Shown: positions 47,643-59,153 of the stretch, piece by piece | Layout of the letters: each line of letters starts with the position of its first letter | Position numbering within the stretch: the stretch's first letter is position 1 | From: Dryas octopetala | Lineage: Eukaryota > Streptophyta > Magnoliopsida > Rosales > Rosaceae | Assembly: GCA_963921425.1 (NCBI GenBank) | Contig: OY992837.1 | Location: 9,893,896 to 9,957,895, forward strand | Reading direction: 5' to 3' | DNA: 64,000 nt | Made by a program: the position numbers and the translations under genes | The notes under the pieces: generated by a model | The model's database searches: none | Told to the model about the DNA's origin: nothing | The model's input: only the letters and a program-made list of their open reading frames with translations

Positions 47643-47912
47643 ATGTATAAATTAATAATCTAGCTTTTTTTACAATTTACTCACCTAAACTTTGAAGTTG
47701 ATTTCACTTTATAATCTAAAAAAAATTGTGTCAATTTACCACATGAATTTAAAATTTGTTGCAATGTACAATCTCCAATCTCCATCTAATTCCGTCACTA
47801 TTTCCGTTAAAAATAAGAGTGTATTAGTCTTTTCAAGTTAATTTTAAGGAATATCTTGGTATTTTTGTATACTATGAGATATGTTTAAGAATGATATTAT
47901 TCATATCTTAAA

Positions 47913-48348
47913 GGGTTTTTTTTTCATATTTAGTACCTAAAATTTGATTATTGTTTTAATGTGGTACCTAAACTTTTATTTGTCCCAATTGAATACCTAA
48001 ACTTTTATTTTGTGTCTAATAGGTACCAAAATGAATTTATGTTAAAATTGTCAACAAAAGTTAGGGGCAATATAGTCACTTCAAAAAAATTATATTTATA
48101 TTTTAATTATAATTTTTTATTTTTTTTGTTTGTTGTGTTTTTTTTAATAATTTTAAACATATAAAGAAAATAATTAAAATATACTTTGATTATATTGCCC
48201 CTAACTTTTGTTGACAATTTTAACATAAATTCATTTTGGTACCTATTAGACACAAAATAAAAGTTTAGGTACTCAATTGAGACAAATAAAAATTTAGGTA
48301 CTACATTAAGACAAGGGTCAAAATTTAGGTACTAAATATGAAATAAAC
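47913..48348. mobile_element. Inner element 1 (436 bp), same family as 18.57 kb
   Basis: Ends GGGTTTTTTTTTCATATTTAG and its complement, with arms reading TACCTAAACTTTTATT. The repeat CATATCTTAAA flanks both sides (47902-47912 and 48349-48359). The core matches the element near 18.6-19.0 kb nearly base for base, so both are recent copies. Confidence 0.85.
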
Positions 48349-48829
48349 CATATCTTAAAATATTCTTTCCATACCAAAAAATTTCTAAATTTACCCACAA
48401 GTACAATTTTTTCAAAAAGAAAAAAAAAAAAAAATGTAGCAACAACAACCTCCCTCCCTCCACCCCCACAACCACCTCCTCCAACCCCCACAACCACCTC
48501 CTCCACCCCTTGCAACCTCCTTTTCTATTTCTTTATATCTTTCTTTCTCACACACTCTCTCTCTCTCTCTCTCTCAACAACACACTCGCCGAAGCTTCAA
48601 ATCGGAGACTAGGAGGCCGACCTCTCTTTGTGCTTCAACGAGTGTGTTGCAAAGAAAGATAGAATGAGAAGAAAGACAAAAAAAAAAAAAAAAAAAAAAA
48701 AGAAAGGAAGAGGAAGAGAGGGCTGGTGGGGTGGGGGGAATTGTCAAGGATGGGGGTTGCTGTGTGGTCAGGGAGGGAGGGTAGGGGGTTTGTGTGGAAT
48801 TTCTGAATAATTTTTTTTTAATATAAAAT

Positions 48830-49141
48830 GGGTGCTGCTATTTGCACACCCTATTTTTTCTTTTTGCACACCCCTATTTTAAAAAAAAAAACAAAAAAAA
48901 AAAAAAGACTATACAGCCCTTGCACACCCCTTCCTTCGCACACCCCATCTGTTTTTTTTTTTTCCTTCCAAGCCCGGCAGCCCCTTTCTCCTTTCCACTC
49001 GCCCGATCACCACTTTCCTCGCACCACCACCGCGCGCAGCACCACCTTCCTCGCAGCACCACCACCGCGCGCCACCTTCTCTGTCTCACCACCTTCTCTG
49101 TCTTTGTCCGATGGCCCAACCAGCCTTTCAGCCCCTGCTCG

Positions 49142-49182
<41 letters not shown>

Positions 49183-49871
49183 CTCCCTTCTCTCTTCCCT
49201 CCCTTTCTCTGTTGCTGCAGTTGGTTCGGTAGACAGCCACCGAACGAAACTAATGGCTTCGGCAGATGACTGCCGAACGAAACTAACGACTTCGACGGAT
49301 GGCTGCCGAACGAACCCACCGGTTTCGGCGGATGACTGTCGAACGGTCTGCAATTTTTTTTTTTACTTTTGGCATGCAACAGGGAGTGTGGCAGGGAGGT
49401 GGTGCTGTGGGGTGGCGTGGCTGGGTTGGCCGGACAGAGACAAAAAAAAGGAGGGAGGAGAGAGGGAAGGAGGGAGAGAGAGAGAGTTGAGCTCGGCAGA
49501 GGCATGGGGTGGGGGAGGAGCGAAGGAGGGGGTGGGTTGGTCATCGGACAGAGACAGAGAAAGGGTGAGACCCAGAGCTGCGCACGGTGGTGGGCTTCGC
49601 GGAGCTTGCAGGCTTCGACGGTGGTGAGCTTCTCAGCGTGGTCGGGGATGGGGTGTGTGTGTTTGTTGATTTTGGTTAGGAGGAGGAGGAGGTTGGGGAG
49701 GGTGTGTGTTTTTTTTTTTTGTGAAATGGATAAATTAGGGGTATTAGGGTAATTGAAGGGGTGTGTTAAGAGAAATTGTATATTTTAGAAAAGAATAAAG
49801 GGTGTGTAGAAGAAAAAAAACAAAAAAAGGGTGTGCAAAAAGAAAAAAAGGGTGTGCAAATAGTGGCACTC
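48830..49871. mobile_element. Inner element 2 (1,042 bp, 8-bp TSD) with GC-rich cargo
   Basis: Ends GGGTGCTGCTATTTGCACACC and complement GAGTGCCACTATTTGCACACC, each followed by repeated TTTTTGCACACCC blocks. TATAAAAT flanks it exactly (48822-48829 and 49872-49879). The interior is GC-rich, with a (CT)n run at about 49143-49178 and a 36-bp minisatellite at about 49229-49345. Long overlapping frames on both strands (up to 261 codons) follow from repeats and lack homology. The 8-bp duplication suggests hAT, although a 9-bp one with a mismatch is possible. Confidence 0.75.
49229..49345 (+). repeat. 36-bp minisatellite
   Basis: About three and a half imperfect units around GATGACTGCCGAACGAAAC, each joined by ACTTCG(A/G)CGG-like sequence. 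Each unit would encode twelve residues like ADDCRTKLTTST, but no gene context supports translation. Confidence 0.7.
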
Positions 49872-50051
49872 TATAAAATTGACTTGAAAAGACTAATAAG
49901 TCCTTATTTTTAACGGAAATAGTGACGAAATTGGACGGAGTTTGCACATTGTAACAAATTTTAAATTCATGTGGTAAATTGACACAAATTTTTTTTAGAT
50001 AGTAAAGTGAAATCAACCCTAAAGTTGAATTGAGTAAAGTGTAAAAAAGTC

Positions 50052-51343
50052 ATAATTTAATATGTATTTGGACGGGTTTGGGCCTTTGGGGCGCAGCTAG
50101 AGGGATGCCCTGAACTGGGTTGGAGTTCAAGAAAGCCCAATTCAATATAACACTGGGTTGGCCTGCCCAGTATCGCAGACAAGGTGGGTTTTGGCCCGTT
50201 GGGTTGGGCTTGGGCTAGTAAGACATTATATTTCCATTTTAGACTTCCGTTGGGTCTTCAATTCTTCTTGACTAATCTTCCTCGCATCATCTTATCTAGA
50301 AACATAAATCAACAAAAGTTTTTCCTTAATTTCCGTTATTCTCAAACCTTCAACTTTTCAGTTTTCACTGACCATGTAAGACACCAGGATGTATATAGAA
50401 ATGCGTTGTGTTTGTTAAATTTACAATATCCATACTCACAAAATGAAGGTATTTATAAATTATAATACCCATACTTACAAATGAGGGTATTTACCCCAAA
50501 AAAAAAAAAAAAACCTTAAACAATGAGAGTAATGAGGAATAGGGGCTTGCCATGCATACCCATTTGCTAAATGCACCCTTATTCAAAATTTATATTTTCT
50601 CTCAACTTATAAAAAATAATATAAATCACCCCATCAGTCAACTCTACCACCTTCATCGATCGGTAATCCTTTCTATTTTTCTTTCTATATGAATTTATTT
50701 TCTCTTTTTTTTGTATGACGCGCATTAAAATAAAATAATCTTGTAAAGAAAAGGGGAGAGAGAGAAGAAAGAGAATGGAGTCTCTAGCCGACGTGAGAGA
50801 GGAGGGAGGGAGGGAGGGACGGAGGGAGGTAGCCGACGTGAGAGGGGAGGAAGGGAGGGGGGGATAGTGGGGTGGGCAGTGGGTGAGTAAGGGTTCAAAA
50901 TTTTCTTTTTTAGTTTTTTTTAAATTTAAGTGAGTACCAAAATGGAAGTTTGGACAAAATTTTTGGGGTTAATATTAATAGAAATCCCCTTAAATTAGGA
51001 ATATTTGTGGTGTGTTTAAGGGACAAAAAAGAGCATTACCCTCCAAATTTCTAACGGCCAACTAAACTCAAAATAAACTCCCCCACCCATTCACTCAGCC
51101 AGACCTTGTGTCTCATCCTCATTTACCAAAAATAAAATAAAATAAAAACTTTTTTTTTTTTTTTGTCTTTTTGTCTCATCTTCTTGAGGAATCCTGAAGT
51201 GGAATCACAACCCACTCAGTCACTCACTATTGAATTGAATTGCAGTTTACAAAACCAGTCATAAAATAAACCCCATCACCACCTCTCTCACCCACCAAAG
51301 CTTTACTACCAAATCAAAAATTTATTTTTCTCACTCACTTTCC
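50052..51343 (+). promoter_or_regulatory. Upstream region of CRTISO
   Basis: Contains no other gene. Two AGCCGAC motifs (50786-50792 and 50831-50837), each followed by GTGAGAG and a GGGAGG run, look like a local duplication; AGCCGAC fits the DRE/CRT core bound by DREB/CBF factors. Near the start codon is a T-rich leader and CACTCAC repeats (about 51220-51240 and 51330). Confidence 0.4.
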
Positions 51344-54300
51344 ATGCCTGAACTGGGCTACACTTCTCCACCTGCCATGCACATTTCTCAGTTTCTGAGT
51401 CACAGCTGTAGCACCCAACTGGGTACTTCAAGACCCACAGCTCAGAAGCACAGCCTTCAGCTTCTTGTTGGTCAGGGCTGTGGTTACAACCTCTGTGACT
51501 TGAAATTGGGGTCTCAGAATTCTCAGTTGTTTGGTCATGTTTGTAGTGTGCAGTTGGGTAAAATCAGACCCAGAAGTCAAAAACATAGAATTCTCTCTCA
51601 TGGGCATGCTAGAACCTCGTTTCTCAATGACTCCAAGCTCAGTGGATTGCGTTTAGGATTTTACAATGCCATAGAGTTGGACACTTTGAGACCCAAAGCT
51701 TCAGGAAGCAAGTTGATTCAAGGGAGTCATTTGGATGGTTCAAATTCCAGTAGATACAGACATGGTAGTGTGCAATTGGGGTTGTGTGAGGTGAATTTGA
51801 GGAATTCGAAGTTCGTGGTGAGGTCAAATTCGTCATTGACTGTAGATAAAGTGGTGGAGAGAGAGGGAGGTGCTGGAGGAGTAGGTAGGGAGGAGTACTA
51901 TGATGCCATTGTTATAGGGTCAGGAATTGGAGGGTTGGTTGCAGCCACACAGTTGGCTGTGAAGGGTGCCAAGGTTTTGGTTTTAGAGAAGTATGTGATT
52001 CCTGGTGGGAGCTCAGGGTATTATGAGAGGGATGGTTATACTTTTGATGTTGGGTCTTCTGTGATGTTCGGTTTCAGTGATAAGGTCAGTTTTGTAAACT
52101 GTCTAAAGTTTTGATTTTGCTTTATATACATTGTGCTTTACTTGTTAGCTATATGAGTTTGAGTTGAAACTGATGGAAGAGAACTTGATGATTCCATAAA
52201 TTGTAATGTTAATATGATTTTGTATGGTGATGTTCAGGAAACTGGGAAATTGGAAAGAAGTTGAACCATGATTATTATAAATCAAGTCAAAACTAGTCTA
52301 TAAAGGTGGAAATGCTTTGTTCTGCCAATATAAAGCAAGTAAAAACGAAGTTGAGCCTTGGTTTTTACAATTATTTTTCAAGAAAAAATAACTTAAAAGC
52401 AAGTCTAACCTTGCCCATTAAATTTTTTTTTTTTTTTTCTGAGAAATAAAAACATTGCAAGAACAGGTAGAAAGGATTTGGCAGTCTGGACCTGTCTTTA
52501 TTGTTATTTGAATTTCACAGTTTGTCAAAGTTTTATAGCTATAGAATGCAATGTACTGTTATAGGTGGCTCTTTCTGGATTTATTGAAGAGCTATTTTGC
52601 GCTATGATTTTGACTTTCTGGATTTATTGAAGAGCTATTTTGCGCTATGATTTTGACTTTCTGGTTAAAGATGTTCAATACCTGTGGTGGAATCAATTGT
52701 GTAGAATTTCATGGAAGGTTAAAAGAAAAAAAGGACTGGCATGGGATCCTATCATCCTACAAATATGATATTGTGGATTGGTTGCCTGGAATGTGATGAA
52801 TCCATGGAAACTAATTGGAGTTTGGAGTTGAAGCCATGAAGAGTATTATATCCTGATAGAAATCATATGCATAAGAATGTAGCTGCAGACATTCTTACAC
52901 ATATTCCTCATACGCTACTTTATGGACATACAGCACTGTGAATTAACAAGTGACATAAGGGTCCTTGACTGAAGGGGAAAAAGGAGATTTCTCCAAGGGC
53001 AGAGGCATGCCTGAATGTGTGAAAGAAGTCAATCAACCGAGACCATTTAAACTTACAGCAAGTGCAGTGTGCAAATGTGTAAATAATATTTTAGTCTCAT
53101 GCATATTTAATTGAGCTTAAGTCACATGCATTTGCATATTCTGATATAATTTTAGATTTTTCTTCTTTGGTAATGACATTGGGTTCTTATCTTTCTAATA
53201 CATGTTCCATTTCGTTGGCATATTCATTGAAGAGCTCTTAATTGTCGTAAACTGCAGAATTTATCATGGTTTCATGAGGCCTACATTTTGTCAGCTTTGT
53301 TATTTCACTTCATTTATAATTACTGCAATGGTAATCTTCATAGACATTTTACTCCTCAAATTTGGGCAGGGCAATCTAAATTTGATAACCCAAGCATTGG
53401 CAGCAGTGGGTTGTGAGATGCAGGTGATACCTGATCCGACTACTGTCCATTACCATCTACCCGATAATCTTTCTGTTCGAGTGCACAGAGAATACAGTGA
53501 ATTTATTTCAGAACTGACTGGTAAATTTCCCCATGAAAAGAAAGGGATCCTCAAATTCTTTGGAGAATGTTGGAAGGTCTGTTCCTTTTTTTTTTTTAAT
53601 TCATATTCTTGCAAGTTGAGTGGCAGTTCATTTAGGTTTTCCCTGTACTTGTAATTCAAAACTTACATTAATATATTCTGCACAAATGGGTAGGTTTTCA
53701 ATGCCTTGAACTCATTGGAACTGAAGTCACTCGAGGAGCCAATCTACCTTTTTGGACAGTTTTTTCAGAAGCCTCTCGAATGCTTGACACTTGGTAAGTT
53801 ATTAGTATTACTTTACATTTTTAACTGCATAGCTATGAATTTGCATTCCTTAATAGAGACATCATGCAAGATATAATTCAGCCTTCGGTTTATTTTTATA
53901 GCTTTACCTGGGAAATCTTTTGGGTAATAATATATGCTGTTGAGAGTACAAAAATCCCACATTAGGTATTTGAAGCCTTGAATTACAATATCTAAAATCC
54001 TAGGCCTCTCTGACCATTGCCAATTGGTTTTGGGTTGGATGCTCTAACTATAACATATGCAATTTATAATGTCCGTATGATTAAATCATTGGTTAAAGTA
54101 GTTGAAACAGGGAAAGGATGCATCCCAAATTCTTGCAGTGCTTGCAGTTATCTAATGAGATCTATTGATGTTCAAAAGACATTTCACCACAACTTACAAA
54201 GCTTTATCTCCGCAAGGTGGGGATGCAGAATTAGTTGATTGCAATACTGTTGTCACACATAAAATGACAATTTTTTCACCTTCTAATTTTGAGATATCAG

Positions 54301-57300
54301 TCCTAAATAGAATCTCGTGCAGTCACTTGAACAGATGAAAAATGATAATCTTCTTGGACTCGGGATTCTTCAAAGTGAGGATCATTGCACTTTTGGTCCC
54401 TACCAATAATATGGTATTTGTGTTTGCAAATGCTTACATGATGTGTTATCCCCTGCAGCCTATTATTTGCCTCAAAATGCTGGGGATATAGCTCGTAAGT
54501 ACATTAAGGATCCACAGCTGTTGTCTTTCATAGATGCGGAGGTGGGATGAAGTTGCTTGATCCTTGGGAAATATCTTATTTATAATTTTATATCACTTAT
54601 TATCTAAAAGGCCTTGGTGGTCCACAAATGGTCTTTCCCTCATTCTAATGAGAATTGTTATACCTTTTTATCTCCAGTGTTTTATTGTGAGTACAGTCAA
54701 AGCTTTGCAGACACCAATGATCAATGCGAGCATGGTAAGCTTTCCAAGTAGCTTTTTGGGTCCTATGTTGTGTATTTTTCTCTTGTTTCCTTATACATGT
54801 TTTCAACAGGTCATGTGTGACAGGCATTATGGTGGAATTAACTACCCTATTGGTGGTGTTGGCGGAATTGCAAAATCCTTAGCAAAAGGTCTGGTAGACC
54901 AGGGAAGTGAGATACTTTACAAAGCCAATGTTACTGACATCATTGTTGATCAGGGCAGAGCTGTGAGTTCAAATTTAGTCTTGGATAACTGATGCTAAGA
55001 TATCAATACTTTCTCCGGTTATATAGTGTTTGTATTTGTCAAAAGATGATTTTGTTCATGTTATTTTAGTCTGCATGTAGGTAGGAGTAAGGCTTTCAGA
55101 CAGGAGGGAATTCTTTGCCAAAACTATAATCTCAAATGCTACTAGATGGAATACCTTTGGTTAGTGTTGCCAGGAGTTCAAACATTTATAGGGCTTATGG
55201 ATTATCGTTATTTGCGTCTGTTTGTTGTGCTGTTTTATTTAGTTCTTTTAGTGAAAATCTAATTACTGTCAACTTTATTTTAGAAAAACTGTTAAAAGGA
55301 GAAGACCTTCCAAAAGAAGAGGCAAATTTTCAGAAAGTTTATGTTAAGGCCCCATCTTTTCTTTCCATTCACATGGGGGTGAAAGCTGAGGTTCTGCCAC
55401 CAGATACGGATTGTCACCATTTTGTGCTTGAGGTACTTACGTTTTTCTTTTTCAGTAACATCATTTGCTTGGAAGGTTTTTTGGGAATTGAAATAGATAA
55501 CTTGTAACTCATCTGTTCCTCGTCTTCCCTCTTGTTTTCTTCAGGATGATTGGACAAGGTTGGAGGAGCCGTATGGAAGTATATTTTTAAGCATTCCAAC
55601 TGTTCTTGATTCATCATTGGCTCCAGAAGGGTGCCATATTCTTCACATATTTACAACCTCTTCCATTGAGGACTGGGAGGTAACTTTATGCTGTCAAAGT
55701 TAAAATGAACGGTTGACCTTGATTCCTCACCCCACCCTTTTCCCTAACCCCTCCTAGACCCTAGTACCAATGTTTGTGAAATTTGAATTACTGATGAGGT
55801 GGTGTGGTGATTTATGTACTAGGGACTCTCTCGAAAGGACTATGAGGCAAAGAAGGAGCTTGTGGCAGATGAAATCATTAGCAGATTAGAGAAGAAACTA
55901 TTTCCAGGGCTTAAATCATCCATCGTTTTTAGGGAGGTAATGCTGTACCCTTGCACTACTAAACAGTGTTGGAGCAGTTGAGATGTATGAACTAGGATGT
56001 ATATATATATGTGTGTGTGTGTGAGAGAGAGTGAGTGAGAGAGAGAGAGAGAGAATAAGAAAAAGGGGTCTGGAATGCTGTCTGCGGTGTCTCTGCCCCT
56101 TATCGGAATGCTGATGTCAGCACAATGCCCTGCTGACATCAATGAATTCTGGTCTGGAGCATATGTGGTGTTGTTGTTCTTCCATAGAACCCAAAAAGAA
56201 ATAAAATTGGCTTACAATGCTCTGATATCAAGTTGAAATATATGAAGTAGGGTAGGAATATAGAAAAGGAGACAACAGAAAAGCAGTTAATGGGTTTGAC
56301 TGTTTGAGAGGCTTAACCTCCTGAGTATTACTTATACACTCATTAAATCTGTGAAAAATTAAAATAGTTCCCTCCAACAGTAAACATCGATAATAAAGTA
56401 AGGAAAGAACCTATATCTCTAACATGAGCAACTATAGTGATGTCAATTTAACATTGAACTTCAGTTGCTGCAGAAATGTTGTATGTGCGTAAAACTTTGT
56501 CACAACATCTTAAATCTATCAATTGGGTGAAGCCATTCAAGGTTCATCTTTTGTTAACATTTATGTGTGGTATATTTAATTCCTCAAAATTGTACAAAGA
56601 TTTATGCAGCTCTGAAACCGTGGCATAATTAGCATCAGGTCCTAAATGAAGAATAGGTGTCAACATTTTAGAGTTTTTCTAGTGAGGGCCCCGAACAGAT
56701 ATTGTTCCCATCTTTTGACTCCTCTTCTCTTTCATCCCCTCTCCTTTACTTTTCTAAGTGGATTGGTAGGTAGGTGGTTATTGTAGAGCATATTGCAAGA
56801 TCTTATGAACCCAACTCTTTGAAATGGTGAAAATGGATTCACATACCTGGTTGTGGGAGGCAGCAAGCCATCATAAATCTTATGTTCACAACCTATGAAC
56901 AAGAATTTAAAATGGTGGGACGGATTCTTTGGTATTGGAACTTTGATGAGTTAAATTTCCTGTATGAGAGTGATAATAACGTGTTTATCTTCAACTTCAC
57001 AAATGTTCCTCCTGAGGCATTTGCTTTTTAGGCCCTCTGCTGTTTATGAGCTTACTGAAGCTGATTTTATTCGCTTCTATTGATGAATGCTCTAGTATGC
57101 TTAGGATTCCAAAACTTTTAGTTTTCAAAATTTGATATGTCCATTAAAAGTCTTTTCAATTATGGCAGGTGGGAACACCAAAGACACACAGGCGGTACCT
57201 GGCTCGTGACAAGGGTACTTATGGACCAATACCACGCAGAAATCCTAAGGGCTTATTGGGAATGCCATTTAATACAACAGTAAGTTCATTTATAATCTCA

Positions 57301-58308
57301 AATCGATGGTTCACTAGTTGTAGTTTTTGAGCATAGTGAACTAACTGGGCCATCCATGCGATGATGAAAAATGCAGGCCATAGATGGTCTTTACTGTGTT
57401 GGTGATAGTTGCTTTCCAGGACAAGGAGTTATAGCTGTATCCTTCTCAGGAGTAATGTGTGCTCATCGAGTAGCTGCTGATATAGGTATTCTAGAGGCTT
57501 ATTTCAATGTGAAATCATATGGAATTTTCTATTGGTCTTCTACTAAAGCTTAACTAGTTGCGAGTTCACACTATGAGTTCATATGGAAAATAATTTTATT
57601 GATTTTGAGTTAACACGACGAGACAATACTAGAATTGAGGTCGGTACCAGGACGGATTGACCTTGGCAACTTTTTGGGCTGCTTTGTGATGAACACCCTT
57701 GTAAATGATGACTTCTCTCAACTTTTGACATAAGTTACAACTAATAGCTGAATGTCTTGATATTAACTAATTGATAACTTCTTTTATCCTTTTAATTAAT
57801 GGGTGAGGTTATTTAGACCCCTTATTTGTGCCTTCTTTCTTTGTAAATTTTCTAATCCGATTTCACCCTTGAAAAAAACAGCTGAAACCAATTTTTTTCT
57901 TTTAGAAATAACTTTCCCTCTTCCCTTCCCTCCCATATACCCACTGCCTCCCTCTCCCCTCCATGGAACAGAGGTGCCACGGGATCCTCTGCTCTGGTCA
58001 TGGTAGCCGGATTTTTTATTTTTTATAAATGAAGTCTTGTCTGCATTAGCAATCATATAAAAATATTGATTAGGGTGAATTTTAATTTCATTAAGAAAAA
58101 ATAATTTATGGGGCTTAAAGAGAAAATAAGGGGGTTCTTATAGAACCACCCATTATTAATCTTTTGTTGAGAACTCTTTAGAGCTTTCATTTTGACGTAT
58201 TTATTTATTTTCCTTATTTTTATTTCTTTGACAGGGCTTGAGAAGAAGTCCCCAATATTGGATATTGCCCTCCTTCGGCTACTTGGATGGTTAAGGACAT
58301 TAGCATGA
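51344..58308 (+). CDS. CRTISO: Carotenoid (prolycopene) isomerase CRTISO, 13 exons, with +1 frameshift in exon 3
   Basis: Plastid FAD-dependent enzyme that converts tetra-cis-prolycopene to all-trans-lycopene. Exons: 51344-52084, 53370-53576, 53694-53794, 54459-54541, 54678-54734, 54810-54962, 55081-55159, 55284-55432, 55545-55679, 55823-55936, 57169-57279, 57377-57485, 58235-58308. All have GT..AG borders, and 12 of the 13 join in the family's reading frame. The FAD motif GSGIGGL is at about residues 192-198; the tail has [36 protein letters not shown] and the terminal [11 protein letters not shown]. The N-terminus before the FAD domain is about 185 residues, roughly 100 more than I recall for Arabidopsis, and contains repeated modules. 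Oddity: exon 3 has seven T (53760-53766) where the family frame needs six. The downstream frame is lost and a stop appears at 54496-54498, leaving about 362 of about 703 residues. It is either a homopolymer error in the sequence or a real null allele. Confidence 0.93.
52571..52656 (+). repeat. Perfect 43-bp tandem duplication in CRTISO intron 1
   Basis: A 43-bp unit beginning CTTTCTGGATTTATTGAAG occurs twice head to tail with no difference, then its first 8 bases recur at 52657. Confidence 0.9.
53760..53766 (+). other. T7 homopolymer causing the CRTISO frameshift
   Basis: Seven T between GGACAG and CAGAAG. The family sequence around it reads [15 protein letters not shown], which requires six T (TTT TTT). 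The flanking codons on both sides are otherwise in register with the family. Confidence 0.85.
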
Positions 58309-59153
58309 AATGTCATGCAGGAAAATACGAAATGCTGCTTGATAATTTGGCTACAGAAGCATTATATTGCTTGCTAAGCAGCAATGATAGACAGCAGGTT
58401 GCGGCATGTTGATAGGATAAAATAAGATGGAGTGTGACCATTTGGCTGGAAAAGCATATATCTTACTTGGAAGTAGCATTGTTATACAGCAGGTTGAGGA
58501 AGGTTGCTCTCCATATTTAGTTTTACGGAGCCATGTAGGAATTTCATGGCACGAGCCATTTTATCAACTTTGGCTCAGTTGAATTGCCTTAGATGAAGTT
58601 TATACATAAGCTGTAGAGAAACTGTAGAGTGGTCTCCATGCTGTTTGATGTACTGTGTTTTCCTGATAAATTGAGTAGCCGGCTGTAGTTTATTTGTATT
58701 TTCTTCTGTCTTTAAAAATGTAACTATTAACTGCTATTCAGTAAATCAATCTATGGAAATTTTGCCTTCATTTTGCATCCATCTAGTGATGAATTTGAAA
58801 AAGTTCATTCATGAAATAAGTAGAATCATACGAGTATTGGTCAATTAAAATTAACACATAAAATACAGTTTTTTTATCTGAATTCCACTTGTTACCTCGA
58901 GTTCAAAGTTTCCAAAAACAACGCTGAAACTTCTCCATATAGTGAATGGCCTACACGGCTACACGCCAGCTAACAATCTATTTGACTTTTCACCTGCTAA
59001 ATGCAATAAAGTCTGCAAAATCTGGAGAATGCAGAAGTTCCGTATCAGTGATCCTCAGTTAATTCGAAACTCTTCCTTCAAAAGAAAGCTTGTAAAGAAG
59101 AAAATGGAACATGTTATGTCCTGATCTAGGCTTCCTTGAAGACTTGATCACAT
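58309..59153. other. Shared 3' region between convergent CRTISO and ABCG22-like genes
   Basis: 845 bp between two facing stop codons. It should hold both 3' UTRs. A plus-strand frame at 58942 (60 codons) has no relatives known to me. No third gene is seen. Confidence 0.6.

Larger units (their letters stand above)
47664..50051. mobile_element. Outer TIR element of a nested cluster
   Basis: Arms of about 190 bp pair almost perfectly: left from CTTTTTTTACAATTTACTC and right complement ACTTTTTTACACTTTACTC, both running through GTGTCAATTTACCACATGAA and CCGTCACTATTTCCGTTAAA. Two other elements (47913-48348 and 48830-49871) are inserted between the arms, so without them the element would be about 0.9 kb. 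The outer target-site duplication could not be resolved. Confidence 0.75.

Noticed and set aside
48842..49627. 261-codon plus-strand frame and overlapping frames of 130-160 codons
   Set aside because: They run through poly-A/T, (CT)n and a minisatellite inside a transposable element; Ser/Arg/Leu-rich low complexity with no family resemblance.
53694..53794. Alternative splicing of exon 3 as a way to rescue the CRTISO frame
   Set aside because: The canonical AG and GT borders fit the family, codons on both sides of the T-run match, and no other GT or AG nearby restores the frame without losing conserved residues.
54017..54238. 73-codon frame in CRTISO intron 3
   Set aside because: Not part of the CRTISO family sequence and lies between well-defined exons 3 and 4.
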